Origin: Botrytis cinerea B05.10 | Lineage: Eukaryota > Ascomycota > Leotiomycetes > Helotiales > Sclerotiniaceae | DNA length: 64,000 nt | Reading direction: 5' to 3' | Assembly (NCBI RefSeq): GCF_000143535.2 | Contig: NC_037321.1 | Coordinates: 1,674,001 to 1,738,000 of the forward strand | In this document: positions 46,249 to 57,359 of the stretch, in pieces | Position numbering within the stretch: the first letter of the stretch is position 1 | Layout: every line of letters starts with the position of its first letter | The notes under the pieces: model-generated | The model's input: only the letters and a program-made list of their open reading frames with translations | Databases searched by the model: none | Told to the model about the DNA's origin: nothing | Made by a program: the position numbers and the translations under genes

Positions 46249-47390
46249 TCAGAAAATGACGTCCGCATCTTCCTCGTCACCTAGAATATCTCCGGTATGA
46301 GACGAATTCTCCTTATCACTACCACCGGCCTTCTCCTTCTCTGCTGCTGCTTCTTTCTTGGCCTTCATCTCGGCATCTTGAGCAGCTGTGTCTCTCTGCT
46401 TTTTATTTTGGACCTTCTTCAATCGAAAGAATTCTTCTCTGTCCAATTCATCGAGCTCTGAGTTGATATATTTGATGGTGTTCTCTGTGCGTGGAATAAT
46501 CACATGTTCACTGTTATTTGATTAGTGTGAATTAACGGGGGAGTAGTGTGGTATGGTAGTATAAGACTAACATTGCGTTTACTATATCAAATTAGTACAT
46601 GTTATGTGCTTCAGATCCAGAATCAAACTTACCTCTCCTGTTCACAACCTTGATAACCTCATCCAAAATAACAAAAGCAGTCTAATCGCATCATATTAGC
46701 CCCATTCAACGTACGTCATCTCCCCTGATTCAGGTCAGTCCAATCCTAAACATACCTGTAAACTGGCTAATTCTACCAATGTCTCTACCGCTCTCGCATA
46801 AGTCTCTCTACATCTCTGTACCTGTTGACCACCCTTTCCTAAGCCCGTCAAGCCAAAATCATTATTGCCTTCGGTTGTATAGCTTTCAAAAGCCGGTAGG
46901 AATACACCCGATACATTCTCTTGCTTCGTCCGTACACGGAATCGTGCCGATTTTGCGGATTCTTGTACTTGGTAACCAATATCTCCTCCTACCGCATAGG
47001 TTACTTCTGCTAGAGAAAAGGCGGCTATCTGCATTACGCGACCCATCTTTCGTTTGGCTTCATCGATTCGGCGGGTGATTTCTGGAGTAAGGTTAGGAAT
47101 CTTAGGGAGACTACTGGTAGCATTGCAGTTGAATTACCTCGGAAACGCCTGCGCAACAAGAGTTAGTATTGCGGAGAGCTTGTTGGGTTGGGGGGAAACA
47201 TACTTAGTTAAAGCTTCACTCTTTCTCTTTAATAAATCATGACCAGTTTGCGCTCCCTTCAACTTCGATTTCATCAATCCCAAGGACTGTCGTGTTGGGA
47301 AGACAGCTTCTCGATTCTACATCATGTTAGTTATGAAGTTGTATCAGTCCATTGGAACCGGTTGCTCTGTCTTACCCCGGCTCCAGACAT
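46249..47390 (-). CDS. VMA8: V-type ATPase subunit D, with two microexons
   Basis: Seven exons (47390-47376, 47316-47204, 47148-47138, 47081-46756, 46681-46633, 46581-46572, 46510-46249) give 261 residues, the normal size. The 11-nt exon supplies the junction K-R-F-R-E between SEALT and ITRRIDEAKRKMG, and the 10-nt exon supplies V-N-A-I between VVNRR and EHVIIPRTENTI. Both restore highly conserved family sequence and have AG and GT borders. The protein is a long antiparallel coiled coil forming the central rotor stalk of the V1 sector, coupling ATP hydrolysis to proton pumping into the vacuole. The C-terminal tail is charged (KAKKEAAAEKEKAGG) and ends DADVIF. The gene is divergent from SYF1. 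Confidence 0.93.
46572..46581 (-). other. VMA8: 10-nt microexon of VMA8
   Basis: Minus-strand TAAACGCAAT, bordered by ATAG before and GTTAGT after. It completes Val-Asn-Ala-Ile of the conserved NRRVNAIEHV segment. Without it the frame is lost. Confidence 0.85.
47138..47148 (-). other. VMA8: 11-nt microexon of VMA8
   Basis: Minus-strand GCGTTTCCGAG, bordered by GCGCAG before and GTAATTC after. It completes Lys-Arg-Phe-Arg-Glu of the conserved ALTKRFREITRRIDE segment. Confidence 0.85.
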
Positions 47391-48091
47391 TTTGGCAGCT
47401 TTTCGATTTGACTAGACGATTGGCAAAGTAATCCACCTGTGAATTCAAGCGTAAATGGGGACTCTCGAAGTATAAAGAGGAGGCTGTTGTCGAGTGGGAA
47501 GAGAAGGCTGATAAGAAGTTGTTGATTAAGCTCCCACTCCCACTCCAAGGTTGCAACTGCCCAAGTCCAAGCTCTGGGGGGTGTGAGCTTAGCGCTTCTC
47601 AAACAAAATACGCTGGACTGGCTACTGTTGTATCTCAATTGTGTTCACGTGATTCGAGTAGCAGATCTCAATCTTCAGACATGGTATCGTTGGTCAGGAA
47701 GAGGAAGGGGAAGAGAGATTGGCTGTCATCATTCACTGCCCGAGTAGCCAGTACATATTAGACATCTTGAGCACTTTTGCTAGACACCAGATCTTTTCCC
47801 TCTTTTGTCTCTTCCTTTACTGTTTCTGATTCTCCTCGGGTAGAAGAGGTTGACATTTCCCCCAATACTTGTCGCTTAGTCTCCCGTAGTGCTAATGACC
47901 CTGGAGCAGCATTAAGCAGCAAAGTCGGTTGATTGTTGGTACGGAAGAAAAAAAGAGGTCGAACGACCAGATCAGACCAACCCAACACCCTCGACGTCTT
48001 TTAAGACGCTCATCCAAATATTTCTTCCTCTCGGGACTGATCGCATTCTCTGTTTTCCAGGCAGAGAATGCCTGGAGAGTTGCTCCCTATA
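47391..48091. promoter_or_regulatory. Divergent promoter between VMA8 and SYF1
   Basis: A 700-bp spacer. The minus strand at 47758-47988 is open for 76 codons with a hydrophilic end but no start exon or domain. A perfect 10-bp inverted repeat lies at 48043-48071, just before the SYF1 start, and a short palindromic CGTCTTTTAAGACG lies at 47995-48008. Confidence 0.5.
48043..48071 (+). promoter_or_regulatory. Inverted repeat in the SYF1 5' leader
   Basis: GCATTCTCTG and CAGAGAATGC form a perfect 10-bp stem with a 9-nt loop, ending 20 bp before the ATG at 48092. It could fold in the mRNA leader. Confidence 0.5.
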
Positions 48092-50703
48092 ATGGCTGCT
48101 CCCAGCGTCCCCGAAATAAAATCCGCCTTAACCTTATCGATTCGAGGAAAGCCAGATTTGTATCTTATTGTATGTCGATGCCCTCAGATACCTACAGTCT
48201 CCCTTGAACAATCACGTTGGCTAATCAAATCGATAGTCTGAAGAAGATACCATCTATGAACAGGATATCCTGCGCGACCCGGGCAGTACGAAGCCTTGGT
48301 TGGCATACATCGAGTTCAAATTTCAGCATGGCACAAAACTTGAGCAAGCCTTCGTTTTGGAACGAGCTTGTTTACAATTACCCAGATCTTACAAGTTATG
48401 GAAAATGGTATACATCTATGCGCGCAAACCCCGCTTTAATATCCGCTGACGAAAAATAGTACCTTACATTACGAATGAAGCATTTGGGAAAGTTAAATCC
48501 TGCTGCTTTTGCCTCCGAATATGCCAAAGTCAACGCGCTTTACGAGAGAGCCTTGATCCTTCTGAATAAGATGCCGAAAATCTGGGAGATGTACCTTCAA
48601 TTTTTGCTACTCCAACCCCTCGTTACCCTCACGCGCCGAACTTTCGATCGAGCACTTCGAGCTTTACCCATTACACAACATAATAGAATATGGGCCCTTT
48701 ACCGTCCTTTCGCGAATTCCGCGTCCGGTTCTACAGCTGTCAAGATATGGCGACGTTACATGCAGATCCATCCGGAGGATGCCGAGGATTTTATTGAACT
48801 TTTAATTGAGATGAAACTTTACACGGAAGCCGTCAAGAAATATATGGATATACTCAATAACCCAAAGTTCCGGAGCAAACATGGAAAGGGCCATTATCAA
48901 CTATGGAGTGAGATGGTAGATCTTCTGGTGGAGCATGCCAAGGAAGTTGAAACTGGAGATGAAATCGGAATTGATGTCGAGAAAATCATTCGAAGTGGCA
49001 TTGAAAGATTTGCGGATCAGAGAGGAAAATTATGGTCTGGATTAGCAACATACTGGATCACTCGGGGCAGTTTTGAACGGGCACGAGATGTATTTGAAGA
49101 GGGAATCACTACAGTCATGACCGTTCGGGATTTCACATTGATATTCGATTCTTATGCCGAATTCGAAGAATCGATTACTGGAGTCCTAATGGAAGCCGCT
49201 GCAGTTCGATCCGAGAAGGGTATTGTGGATGAAAATGCAGACTTTGATTTGGATATTCGAATGATGAGATTCGAGCAACTTATGGATCGCCGACCATTCT
49301 TACTGAACGACGTATTACTACGACAAAATCCCAGCAATGTACCTGAATGGATGAAACGTATTTCTCTGTGGGGGGACAACAAAGTTGAAGTGGTTAAAGC
49401 ATACACAGACGCGATTGCTGCTATTCAGCCGAAGAAAGCCGTTGGACAGTTCCACGAGTTATGGTCAAATTACGCCAAGTTCTACGAGGAGGGTGGGGAT
49501 TTACGTAACGCTCGAGTTATCTTCGAAAAAGCAGTGAAAGTACCTTTCAAATCTGTGGCCGAACTTGCTGATACTTGGATTGAATGGGCGGAGATGGAAT
49601 TAAGAAACGAGAACTTCGATGAAGCTGTAAAAATTATGGCAAAGGCAGTCCAGGCACCGAAGCGATCTAATGTTGATTATTTCGACGAGACTCTTTCACC
49701 TCAACAAAGAGTTCACAAGAGCTGGAAGCTGTGGAGTTTCTATGTAGACTTGGTAGAGAGTGTTAGCACATTGGAAGAGACTAAGAAGATATACGAACGA
49801 ATATTCGAACTTCGAATTGCAACACCACAAACTGTTGTCAATTACGCCAATTTAATGGAAGAGAACAAATATTTTGAAGAATCCTTCAAAGTCTACGAGA
49901 GAGGACTTGATCTATTCAGTTATCCGGTAGCATTCGAACTCTGGAATTTATACTTGACCAAGGCAGTTGATAGAAAAATTGGTATCGAACGTCTTCGAGA
50001 TTTATTCGAGCAAGCAGTCGAGGGATGTCCTCCTAGGTTTGCCAAAGTATTGTATCTTATGTATGGAAATCTCGAGGAGGAGCGGGGTCTAGCAAGGCAC
50101 GCGATGAGAATTTACGAAAGAGCAACTCGGGCTGTCTCTGATGAGGATCGCGCAGATATGTTCAACTTTTATATCACCAAGTCGGCTTCCAATTTCGGTT
50201 TGCCTTCGACACGACCAATTTATGAAAGAGCTATTGCGGCACTACCAGACAAAGATGCTAGAGATATGTGTTTAAAATTCGCCGATATGGAGAAACGATT
50301 GGGCGAGATCGATCGTGCAAGGGCGATTTACGGACACGCATCACAATTCTGCGATCCTCGAACAAGTCCAACATTTTGGTCGAAATGGGAATCTTTTGAG
50401 GTTCAACATGGAAACGAAGATACATTCAAAGAGATGCTTCGTATCAAGAGAAGTGTTCAAGCACAATATAATACTGATGTCAATTTCATTGCTTCTCAAG
50501 CTCTTGCTCGAAGTCAAGCAAAACCTGATGAGGATGGAGAAGAGGCTGCGGATGCAATGGCAGCATTAGAACGCGAGGCAAGAGCTCCTGTTGGATTCGT
50601 ACCAGCAAGCACAGGTCCTCAAGGTGGAAATATTAAGCAGCCAGCAATAGTTGTTACTGAAAATCCTGACGCTATCGAATTAGATGGTATGGACGACGAT
50701 TGA
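48092..50703 (+). CDS. SYF1: Pre-mRNA splicing factor SYF1
   Basis: Three exons, 48092-48169, 48237-48407 and 48460-50703, give 830 residues, matching fungal Syf1. Residues 20-790 are a solenoid of HAT (half-a-TPR) repeats, recognisable by their W-x-x-Y/W and aromatic-P spacing, for example KPWLAYIEFKFQHG, KIWEMYLQFLL, LWSGLATYWITRGSFERARDVFEEGI and FWSKWESFEVQHG. The C terminus is acidic (ELDGMDDD). Syf1 is a scaffold of the Prp19/NineTeen complex, which stabilises the activated spliceosome in the nucleus. The two introns are in phase 0. It is the third spliceosomal gene in this window. Confidence 0.96.
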
Positions 50704-51112
50704 GGGAATGGTTGAGCGGGGTTTCAATGGTGGGGGAGGTTAAAATACGGGAACGTCAATCAAGGGGAGTTTGGACATAGTGGGAATTTTGAGATCTCGA
50801 GGATTCTCAATGCATAGGACGGCGTTTTCAATCGGGTTTACAAACGATCAAGACACTACTGTCTGCAAATGTATATGTATGTTATTGGTATCATAGGTAC
50901 AGGCGGTGGAAATATTAAAGATTGCTTCGCTAAATGATGGAAATTGTATTTTCCAAACTTTTCCTCATATCTCTCCTTATACAAATATTTCATTGGGTTC
51001 CTTCTTACATAATTCATCAGCACTAGGTATTCATTTGTCAAATCAATTTTCTTCTTTGGTGAAACTCCCTTGCTCTCTTTCCAACTCCACAGTCTCATCC
51101 TCCCCTATCCAG
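50704..51112. other. Intergenic between convergent SYF1 and the 154-residue gene
   Basis: A 409-bp AT-rich spacer with both 3' flanks. No gene is seen. Confidence 0.6.
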
Positions 51113-51883
51113 TCATTCACTTTTACTAACTCTCCTTCCACCCTGATTTCCTCCCTCCTTATTACGATTCCCGCCTAGACCGAAGATTCCCATGTATCCT
51201 TTCTCCGCATGTGTTGCATGGAAAACGGCATCACGATCAATATGTTTATCAACATGACCATCGCGAGAACTTGGTGTTGCGTAGATTGAACCTTTCCGTT
51301 TTTGGAAACGAGAAGGGGGTGTTTTTGAAGCGTCTGAATGATTGGAGGAGTTGTGTTAGTGTTGTTATCGATTTTGGCGGGAGGATACAGGAGAAAGAGA
51401 ATTGGGATTAAGGGGAGAAATAAAAGATGAGGAGAGTGAATCTTGGGATTTGGGGGGATATGATGAATGGGGTAGTGTAAAAGGAGATGGTGATGAGGAG
51501 GGAACGGATGGTAATAACATTGGTGATGAGGAGGGATGAGATGGACGACGACTGAGAGGGAAAACCAACGAACCCCATTCATCAGAACTTAATCTTCGAT
51601 CTTGACTTGGTGATCCGGAATGCGTGTTTGTCGCATTTGGAGAGCTGGGCGTGGGAATGTCCATTGGACTTGTGCCTTGCGGTTTGGAGGCGAATGGGCT
51701 GTTGTTTATGGGATCTTTGCGTTGCGCGGCGAAGGGATCATCGTGCGAGAGGCCCATTGGAGAAGTTGGAGAGGTGGGAGATGGGCTGTGGTGGGCTGAA
51801 GAAATAGGAGAACAGCATTAGTTGAATCATTTGGAACTTGCAAGTTGGAATGAGAACGAACTTTGTGTCTGTGGTGAGGCCAT
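51113..51883 (-). CDS. Conserved fungal protein of unknown function (154 aa)
   Basis: Three exons, 51883-51862, 51795-51574 and 51333-51113, give 154 residues. Exon 1 is 22 nt, and both donors read GTTCGT. The N-terminal half is Ser/Pro/Thr-rich (PTSPTSPMG) with a GLSHDDPFAAQRKDPINNSP core. The C-terminal half is more ordered: SRFQKRKGSIYATPSSRDGH, then a short H-A-T-H-A-E-K-G-Y block, then IFGLGGN and a basic end. There is no signal peptide or membrane segment. I recall the same block order in unnamed proteins of many Pezizomycotina, which supports the splice sites, but no function is known to me. The large size of the second intron (240 nt) is notable. Confidence 0.75.
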
Positions 51884-54225
51884 ATTTATTTTGATGGATA
51901 TTTCGCTCGTGTGATGACTATCTGTCTTGTTGGCGTTTTGGGCTATCGTTTCTGCAGCTTCATGTAATTTGTTGCAGGACTTCTGTTTCTCAAAATACAA
52001 ATGCAGATATGTGTTGTTGCTGCGACGGGTTTGGTTTGTTCGAAATTGAAGGATTTTCAATTGGTATTGATTGATTGCATGAATACAAAGACCAAGATCA
52101 AGCCAAGAGGAAGGACGGCTGCTCCTCTGTTATTTAAAGCTTCCAGGTATGACGGACCACGACGCACATCTCCGTTGAGACGGCAAGGAGAAGAGGTAAG
52201 CTCTATCATAATTACAAATTTTGTCATGCCACGATTCTTTGTTTTCTTTGTAGCTCGCCAGACGAGAGTGCAAGTGGGAGAATTCCCCGCATGTTTATTT
52301 TCTGCGTTGTGGAAGGAGTGAGCTAATAATGTGAGAGATGGATTGAGGGGAATACAATTGGAAAGAATCACTTCATCTCATTGGATGATGTGTGGCTGTC
52401 TTGCCCAGATGGCAAAGGCAATGCACTTGGCGAGACAAGAGTGGCTTTGTGTAACATGAGGAGTTAGAAATCATTGGAGGGGACGACAAAGGACTCGAAG
52501 AATCCAAACTCGCTTAGACGAATCGGAGAAGGGAGATGAAGGCGGGGATTTGATGACGTATAAAATTACTCTGGGTTGATCAAAAAGATTGTGGTGTGGA
52601 AAGAAAAGAGTTGTCGCGAATGTAGACGGAAATCTTGGATAGACTTGGATGTTTATTATGCTCAGATATTACAAGGAAGATGAACAACGTATTGCTGTTT
52701 AGCTCATGATCACTTGGTCTCTTGACATATCTCTTTCGAGCCCAGCCCGCGGGGAAATGGGGGTTTAGGGGCTCGTGAAGGAACGAAAGTTCGCCACCTA
52801 GTATAGTGGGAAATGTTGTGCTAAGGACAGAGTGGCTGTGATATGGTTGGCAGCAGTCATTGAAATACCAATGAAGTGGAAAGAAGGTGGAGGATCGACA
52901 AATCTTGTGGTTTTTGGGGGGAAGTGTGGTGCGTAGGTTGTGTAAGTGATGAGTTGGGGGTAGGAGGTCACAAAATGGTAGGTATGGATGTGGAGATAAA
53001 ATGAAGTCGCTTGTACCCAGAATACGATGGATGTTGGGGGAGACTTATGAAACTCGAAGTTTTCGTTTGTTATTCTTCAGGGTTTAAATCTGGGAATTCA
53101 TCGTGGATGTACTTCGATCTGGTCATCTATATACAAAGCACCGAGATCATCCAATTACGGTGATGTGTTTCCACGTTCATCAAAGTATTGTTTACCTGAC
53201 TACTACATTGAAAACCCGGTTACTGTATTTTTGCTTTTTAGCTTGATTCCAGTTTATCCTGGTATTTTCTTAAAGAGATCTACACAGGGCTTTCTGTTCA
53301 TAAGGAATTAAATCTCCAATCTAGTATATATCTATCTGCTTGAATTATCACACCTTGCTTTTCATTTTAAGGTCGAGATTCTTCTTGACTGCAAACAAAT
53401 TTGCATGGGCACTGATAGCTGCAATCATATGCTGGCCTGGCTGGTACCTTCTGATATACGGATAGAGTGTAGAAAGTTAGAATGAAGACTAATAAGCACC
53501 AGCAAAGGAGGATTGGATATTACATTGCTCAAATTTGCAAAAGCAAAGGTACATGATGTTCCACAAGACACCTCAAACACCCTTAGAATAAAGCTCTCAT
53601 CAGATCCACCCGCAAGTAGCTTTTCCCTACTTCCAAGAACCATTGAATATGGACTCTTAGTTTTGGGTTCGAAACTTACCACTTTCACATGAAGAATTTC
53701 TAAATCCATTAGTTGCAAGTGTTAATGGACTTTTCTCCTCCGTTCCTATTTTAGTGGCGATCTCATGAATACCTCTTTGAATTTCACAGTAAGAGTTACC
53801 ATAATAATTCATCGTAGAGAAGTTAGGCATACAGATTTCCTCAGATGTTCAATTTGGATAAAACTGTGGTCAGTTCTATCACAGTCCATTTATCTCGTTC
53901 TCAATAATTGACACATAAATGTTTTTCGCCCCATAACACCCTGAAAAGGTCTTCGGATGCAATTCTGAGAAATTTGTACAGTACACAATTGATATAACGC
54001 CTGCTCAAAGTTAAACACTGAGCCCACAAGTAAACGAATAACCTTCTTCTAATCAAGTTGGTATTCAAATTTTATTTACATGAAAAATGTCCACCTCGTT
54101 TTCTAAAACTCATGATAATATAGCAAACATTTTGAATTAAAAAGATAAGTAGGTAGGTAGTCCAGAAAAAATATCAGCAATATTCAAACATCATCGTGTT
54201 CATCTCCATTCTCAAAAGAGAATCG
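51884..54225. other. 2.3-kb gene-poor stretch
   Basis: Mostly AT-rich DNA without recognisable genes. It probably includes the promoter of the 154-residue gene and the 3' flank of the pepsin-fold gene. One weak short gene candidate is listed separately at 53367-53709. Confidence 0.5.
53367..53709 (-). CDS. Possible short cysteine-containing protein (weak)
   Basis: A two-exon reading, 53709-53524 and 53450-53367, gives 89 residues. The 73-nt intron has GTAATA and TATCAG borders and a pyrimidine-rich end. The C-terminal 45 residues hold seven cysteines (VSCGTSC, then YDCSYQCPCKFVCS). No signal peptide is found. Another frame upstream (ending NSSCES before a GTAAGT) also looks protein-like but cannot be joined in phase. 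It could be an eroded secreted-protein gene or chance. Confidence 0.2.
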
Positions 54226-57200
54226 TCACAAAGCAGTTACTCGCGCAACTTCCGGAGCACCTTCTTGAGCTGATACACTTGGCATAGCATCTTCGTCTTG
54301 AATTGTGGGAGGTATATTGCGAGCTCCGTCTTCATCACGTTGAACGGTGCCTCTGAAAGGTTCTTGAACACTCCCTACGTCCTCATTGCGATACTTAAAA
54401 ACATCGGTTCCCAGCCGTTCCATTCTCTCTAGTTCCTGTCTGTGGGCCATTCGGCGTGCTTGGAATTGATTTTCGCGGGTTTCTTCTTCGCGAGCTAATG
54501 CTTGACGATGTAATTCTTCCTCGCGTTCTTGTCTTTCCACATCGCGGCGATGCCATTCAGTTACTTGTGCGTCTCGGCTCATCGTAGTTGGAGCAAATGG
54601 ATTTGGAGGTTGAATACCTCGAGGCATGGCTCCGGCAAAAACATAGTTACTCGGTTCTGGGGCTCCAAATTTAGTAGAAGGAGTGAATTGACTTAGTGGC
54701 AAGTCATCAGAAAAGGATTCTCCAGCAAAATTGTAGCTAGTTTGTGCTGAGGCGTATGTAGGAGGAGGATTTATGCTGTGTTGAATTTCGGCTATAGGAG
54801 AAAACCCATCAGACCGTAGACGTGTCACAGAGGATATAGGCGATACTTGATCTGCTACAATCGAAGAACGAGTAGGCGTTATGGACTCGGATCCTCTCTC
54901 GAATGATGGCTCTGCAGAACTGATAGCGAGAGCATTCATTGATGGCAGTGAACCCGAATGTGAAGCAGAGATAGAACTGACGGTAGGACTTGCAGTAGGA
55001 GTATTATCGACTGTAATTCCCCCATAGAAAAAATCGGCTGGGAGTTCTGCTGGTAGCTCAATAGGAGTTTCTGCAGAGAGTTCCTTTGGAATCACAGCTG
55101 CAAGTTCTAGACGTTGGTGTGGGACCTCGGCGCTAACTTCCGTTGGCTGTGTGATGTCTGAATTTATCTCAACTGGATGACTGAAATCACCAGGAGCTTC
55201 TGAAGGATAAGTTCCCGTTGGTGAAGGACTATCAAGTTGTTGAAGATTAACACCAGCTTCAGACTTAGAATTAGAATTCTTAAGAGCAAGAGCGAGTTTC
55301 CTTGGCTTATAGTATTTAATATAGGAAAAATACAAGGTAACTAGTAAAGTGGCTACTGTCCCGACTACACCAATAACTATGCCAGCAATTTGCCCCTTGG
55401 TTAAGCGAGTATTCTGACCGGATGGCACTGTACCAGTTCCTTGTCCAGTAGTAGTATCCCCGCTTGGGATAGCAATAATACTTTTGTTGTTTAGCGTGTC
55501 GGCTACATGAACGGCTTGGTGAAGGGAAAATTGGTTAGTCTCGTAAGAGGTGATAATGTATGCCTCCTGTAAAAATGCTCGACCGATAGTGTATTGACTA
55601 CTATTTGCTGATCTAGCTAATGGAAAGTAGAATTTCGATGCTTCATCTGTTCCATATTCAGTATTGGGGATATACGGGTAGGATAATGATAAATCGAAAG
55701 CTGCATATGGTAAATCAATCTCAACAAAATCCGAGCCTGATGATTCGTCTTTAAATGTAAACGTAAAAGTTGTCGTTGTAGATGAATCCGATAGATTGTT
55801 GTGCTGAGTGGGGTTTTCGTCAAAAGTATACAAGTTCAAGGACTCATTGTAACTTAGTCCTAAAGCATCGGCGAAACGATCGCAAACTGTTTCCGGAAGC
55901 CATAGATAAGGAGTTGAGCTATCAATCAGTGCGTTGATGTCATCCTCATATGACACAAGTTCTATAGCCGTATTGGATCCATTGGAGGATATTACAAAAA
56001 TACTGTCGAGGAAAACTTGAGGTACAGGCGGATTTTGGGTAAGAGTAAACAAAACATCGTGAGATATGAATCGATTTTCGTCATATCCACCTAGTGTCAG
56101 AGACATTGGTTCCCCCTTTTGCTCTAAATCTGGTTAGTAGACTATACTAAAGAGACTCTAAAACTATTAAATACTTACGATATATAGCCCCAGCAGTGTA
56201 TCCATATCCTGCACTTACTATATCTCCCAGGGTTTCCAGTTGTGCAAATGTGACATTTGGAGTGATATAACTGAAGTTTCCAGCACTAGCACCCAAGCCA
56301 AAGCTGCCTACCCAATACTCTGTAGCGTTGATCATCGCGACTGTCGCGTTGGGAATGGTTGGCCCGTCTGGTCCAAATGCGAGATTTTCGAGTCCATACT
56401 CTCCATAAGGTGGCCATTGTAACGAGTTTCCTGTACCAAGACGCCAATATGGGGAAGACTCTAGTGTCAACAAAGGTTCCCATGTAGAAGATTGAGTTGC
56501 GTTAAATATTGAGCCTCTGCTGTCCAAGCATGTCGAATCTTCAAAGGTGTCATTAGTAAATAAGAGAGATAGACTGTTTCAGCTTGGATTTTAATGTAAA
56601 CAAGACTGTATATATGCACTATATAGAATCATAAATCCACAATTAAGTGTCTCATATTCTCAGATTACAACCCTGACTACTAGGAATATCAACTCAAGAT
56701 GATGAGGTATTGAGAACTATCACTTGATGTGCGGCTCCAATTGCGAACCATAACTTGATTTTTATATAATAACGTTTAATTAATTGCGGAAAATAGTTTA
56801 AATAGCGTAACCAACAATCTTGAACCAAAGACTATGATTCAATCACAAGAATACATCTAATCAAATATAAATGCGAACAGCAGTTCGGCGATTTCGATAT
56901 GGAAGCATGATGGTACAAAAAGAATAGAACTTGAAAGTGATCATTTTGCCACAAGAAAAAGTAATGTTTCAAGTTTTTCGAGAAAACAATGAAGCAGAAA
57001 CTACCGGCTGACATTGATTCAAGATTCTAACGACCTAGAACAAGTATGATATAAGAAAAGCTAACATACCACCATCTTGACAGCCATATGGCCCTATCGC
57101 CCAGGTTTCAGCGCTGAGTGTATTCGGGAAGAGATTGACCCATTGTTTGGGATTTCCCAACCTGATCGACACAGCAGACCAAGATCCATCGTCTCCATAC

Positions 57201-57359
57201 CTTTCAATATATCAGCATCTACTTGAACATATGGGGATGCCGTTTACTATACCATTCAGTAGAAGGCGTTAGACTTAAAGCTGTAGCAGTTGCCACACCA
57301 GTAACGTATTTTCCCAAGACCAATAGAAGAACCGTCTGTGTAGGAGTACACATTCCCAT
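54226..57359 (-). CDS. Membrane-anchored pepsin-fold (A1-like) protein, likely inactive
   Basis: Four exons (57359-57253, 57200-57070, 56538-56179, 56123-54226) give 831 residues. A signal peptide (about 1-25) leads into a pepsin-like N lobe (WSAVSIRLGNPKQWVNLFPN). The expected D-T-G-S reads N62-T-L-S, so the first catalytic Asp is lost. The second lobe keeps D267-S-S, and FYFPLARSANSSQYTIGRAFLQEAYI follows as in fungal A1 proteins. One transmembrane helix (about 443-465, QIAGIVIGVVGTVATLLVTLYF) separates it from a cytoplasmic tail of about 365 residues. The tail is Ser/Pro-rich, with a repeated PTE/PAELP stretch and a Glu/Arg-rich coiled-coil-like region (RRDVERQEREEELHRQALA). A surface receptor or sensor role fits better than proteolysis; that is inference. 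Confidence 0.85.

Noticed and set aside
47758..47988. 76-codon minus-strand reading upstream of SYF1
   Set aside because: The end looks hydrophilic and protein-like, but there is no start exon or domain and it sits in a 700-bp divergent promoter.
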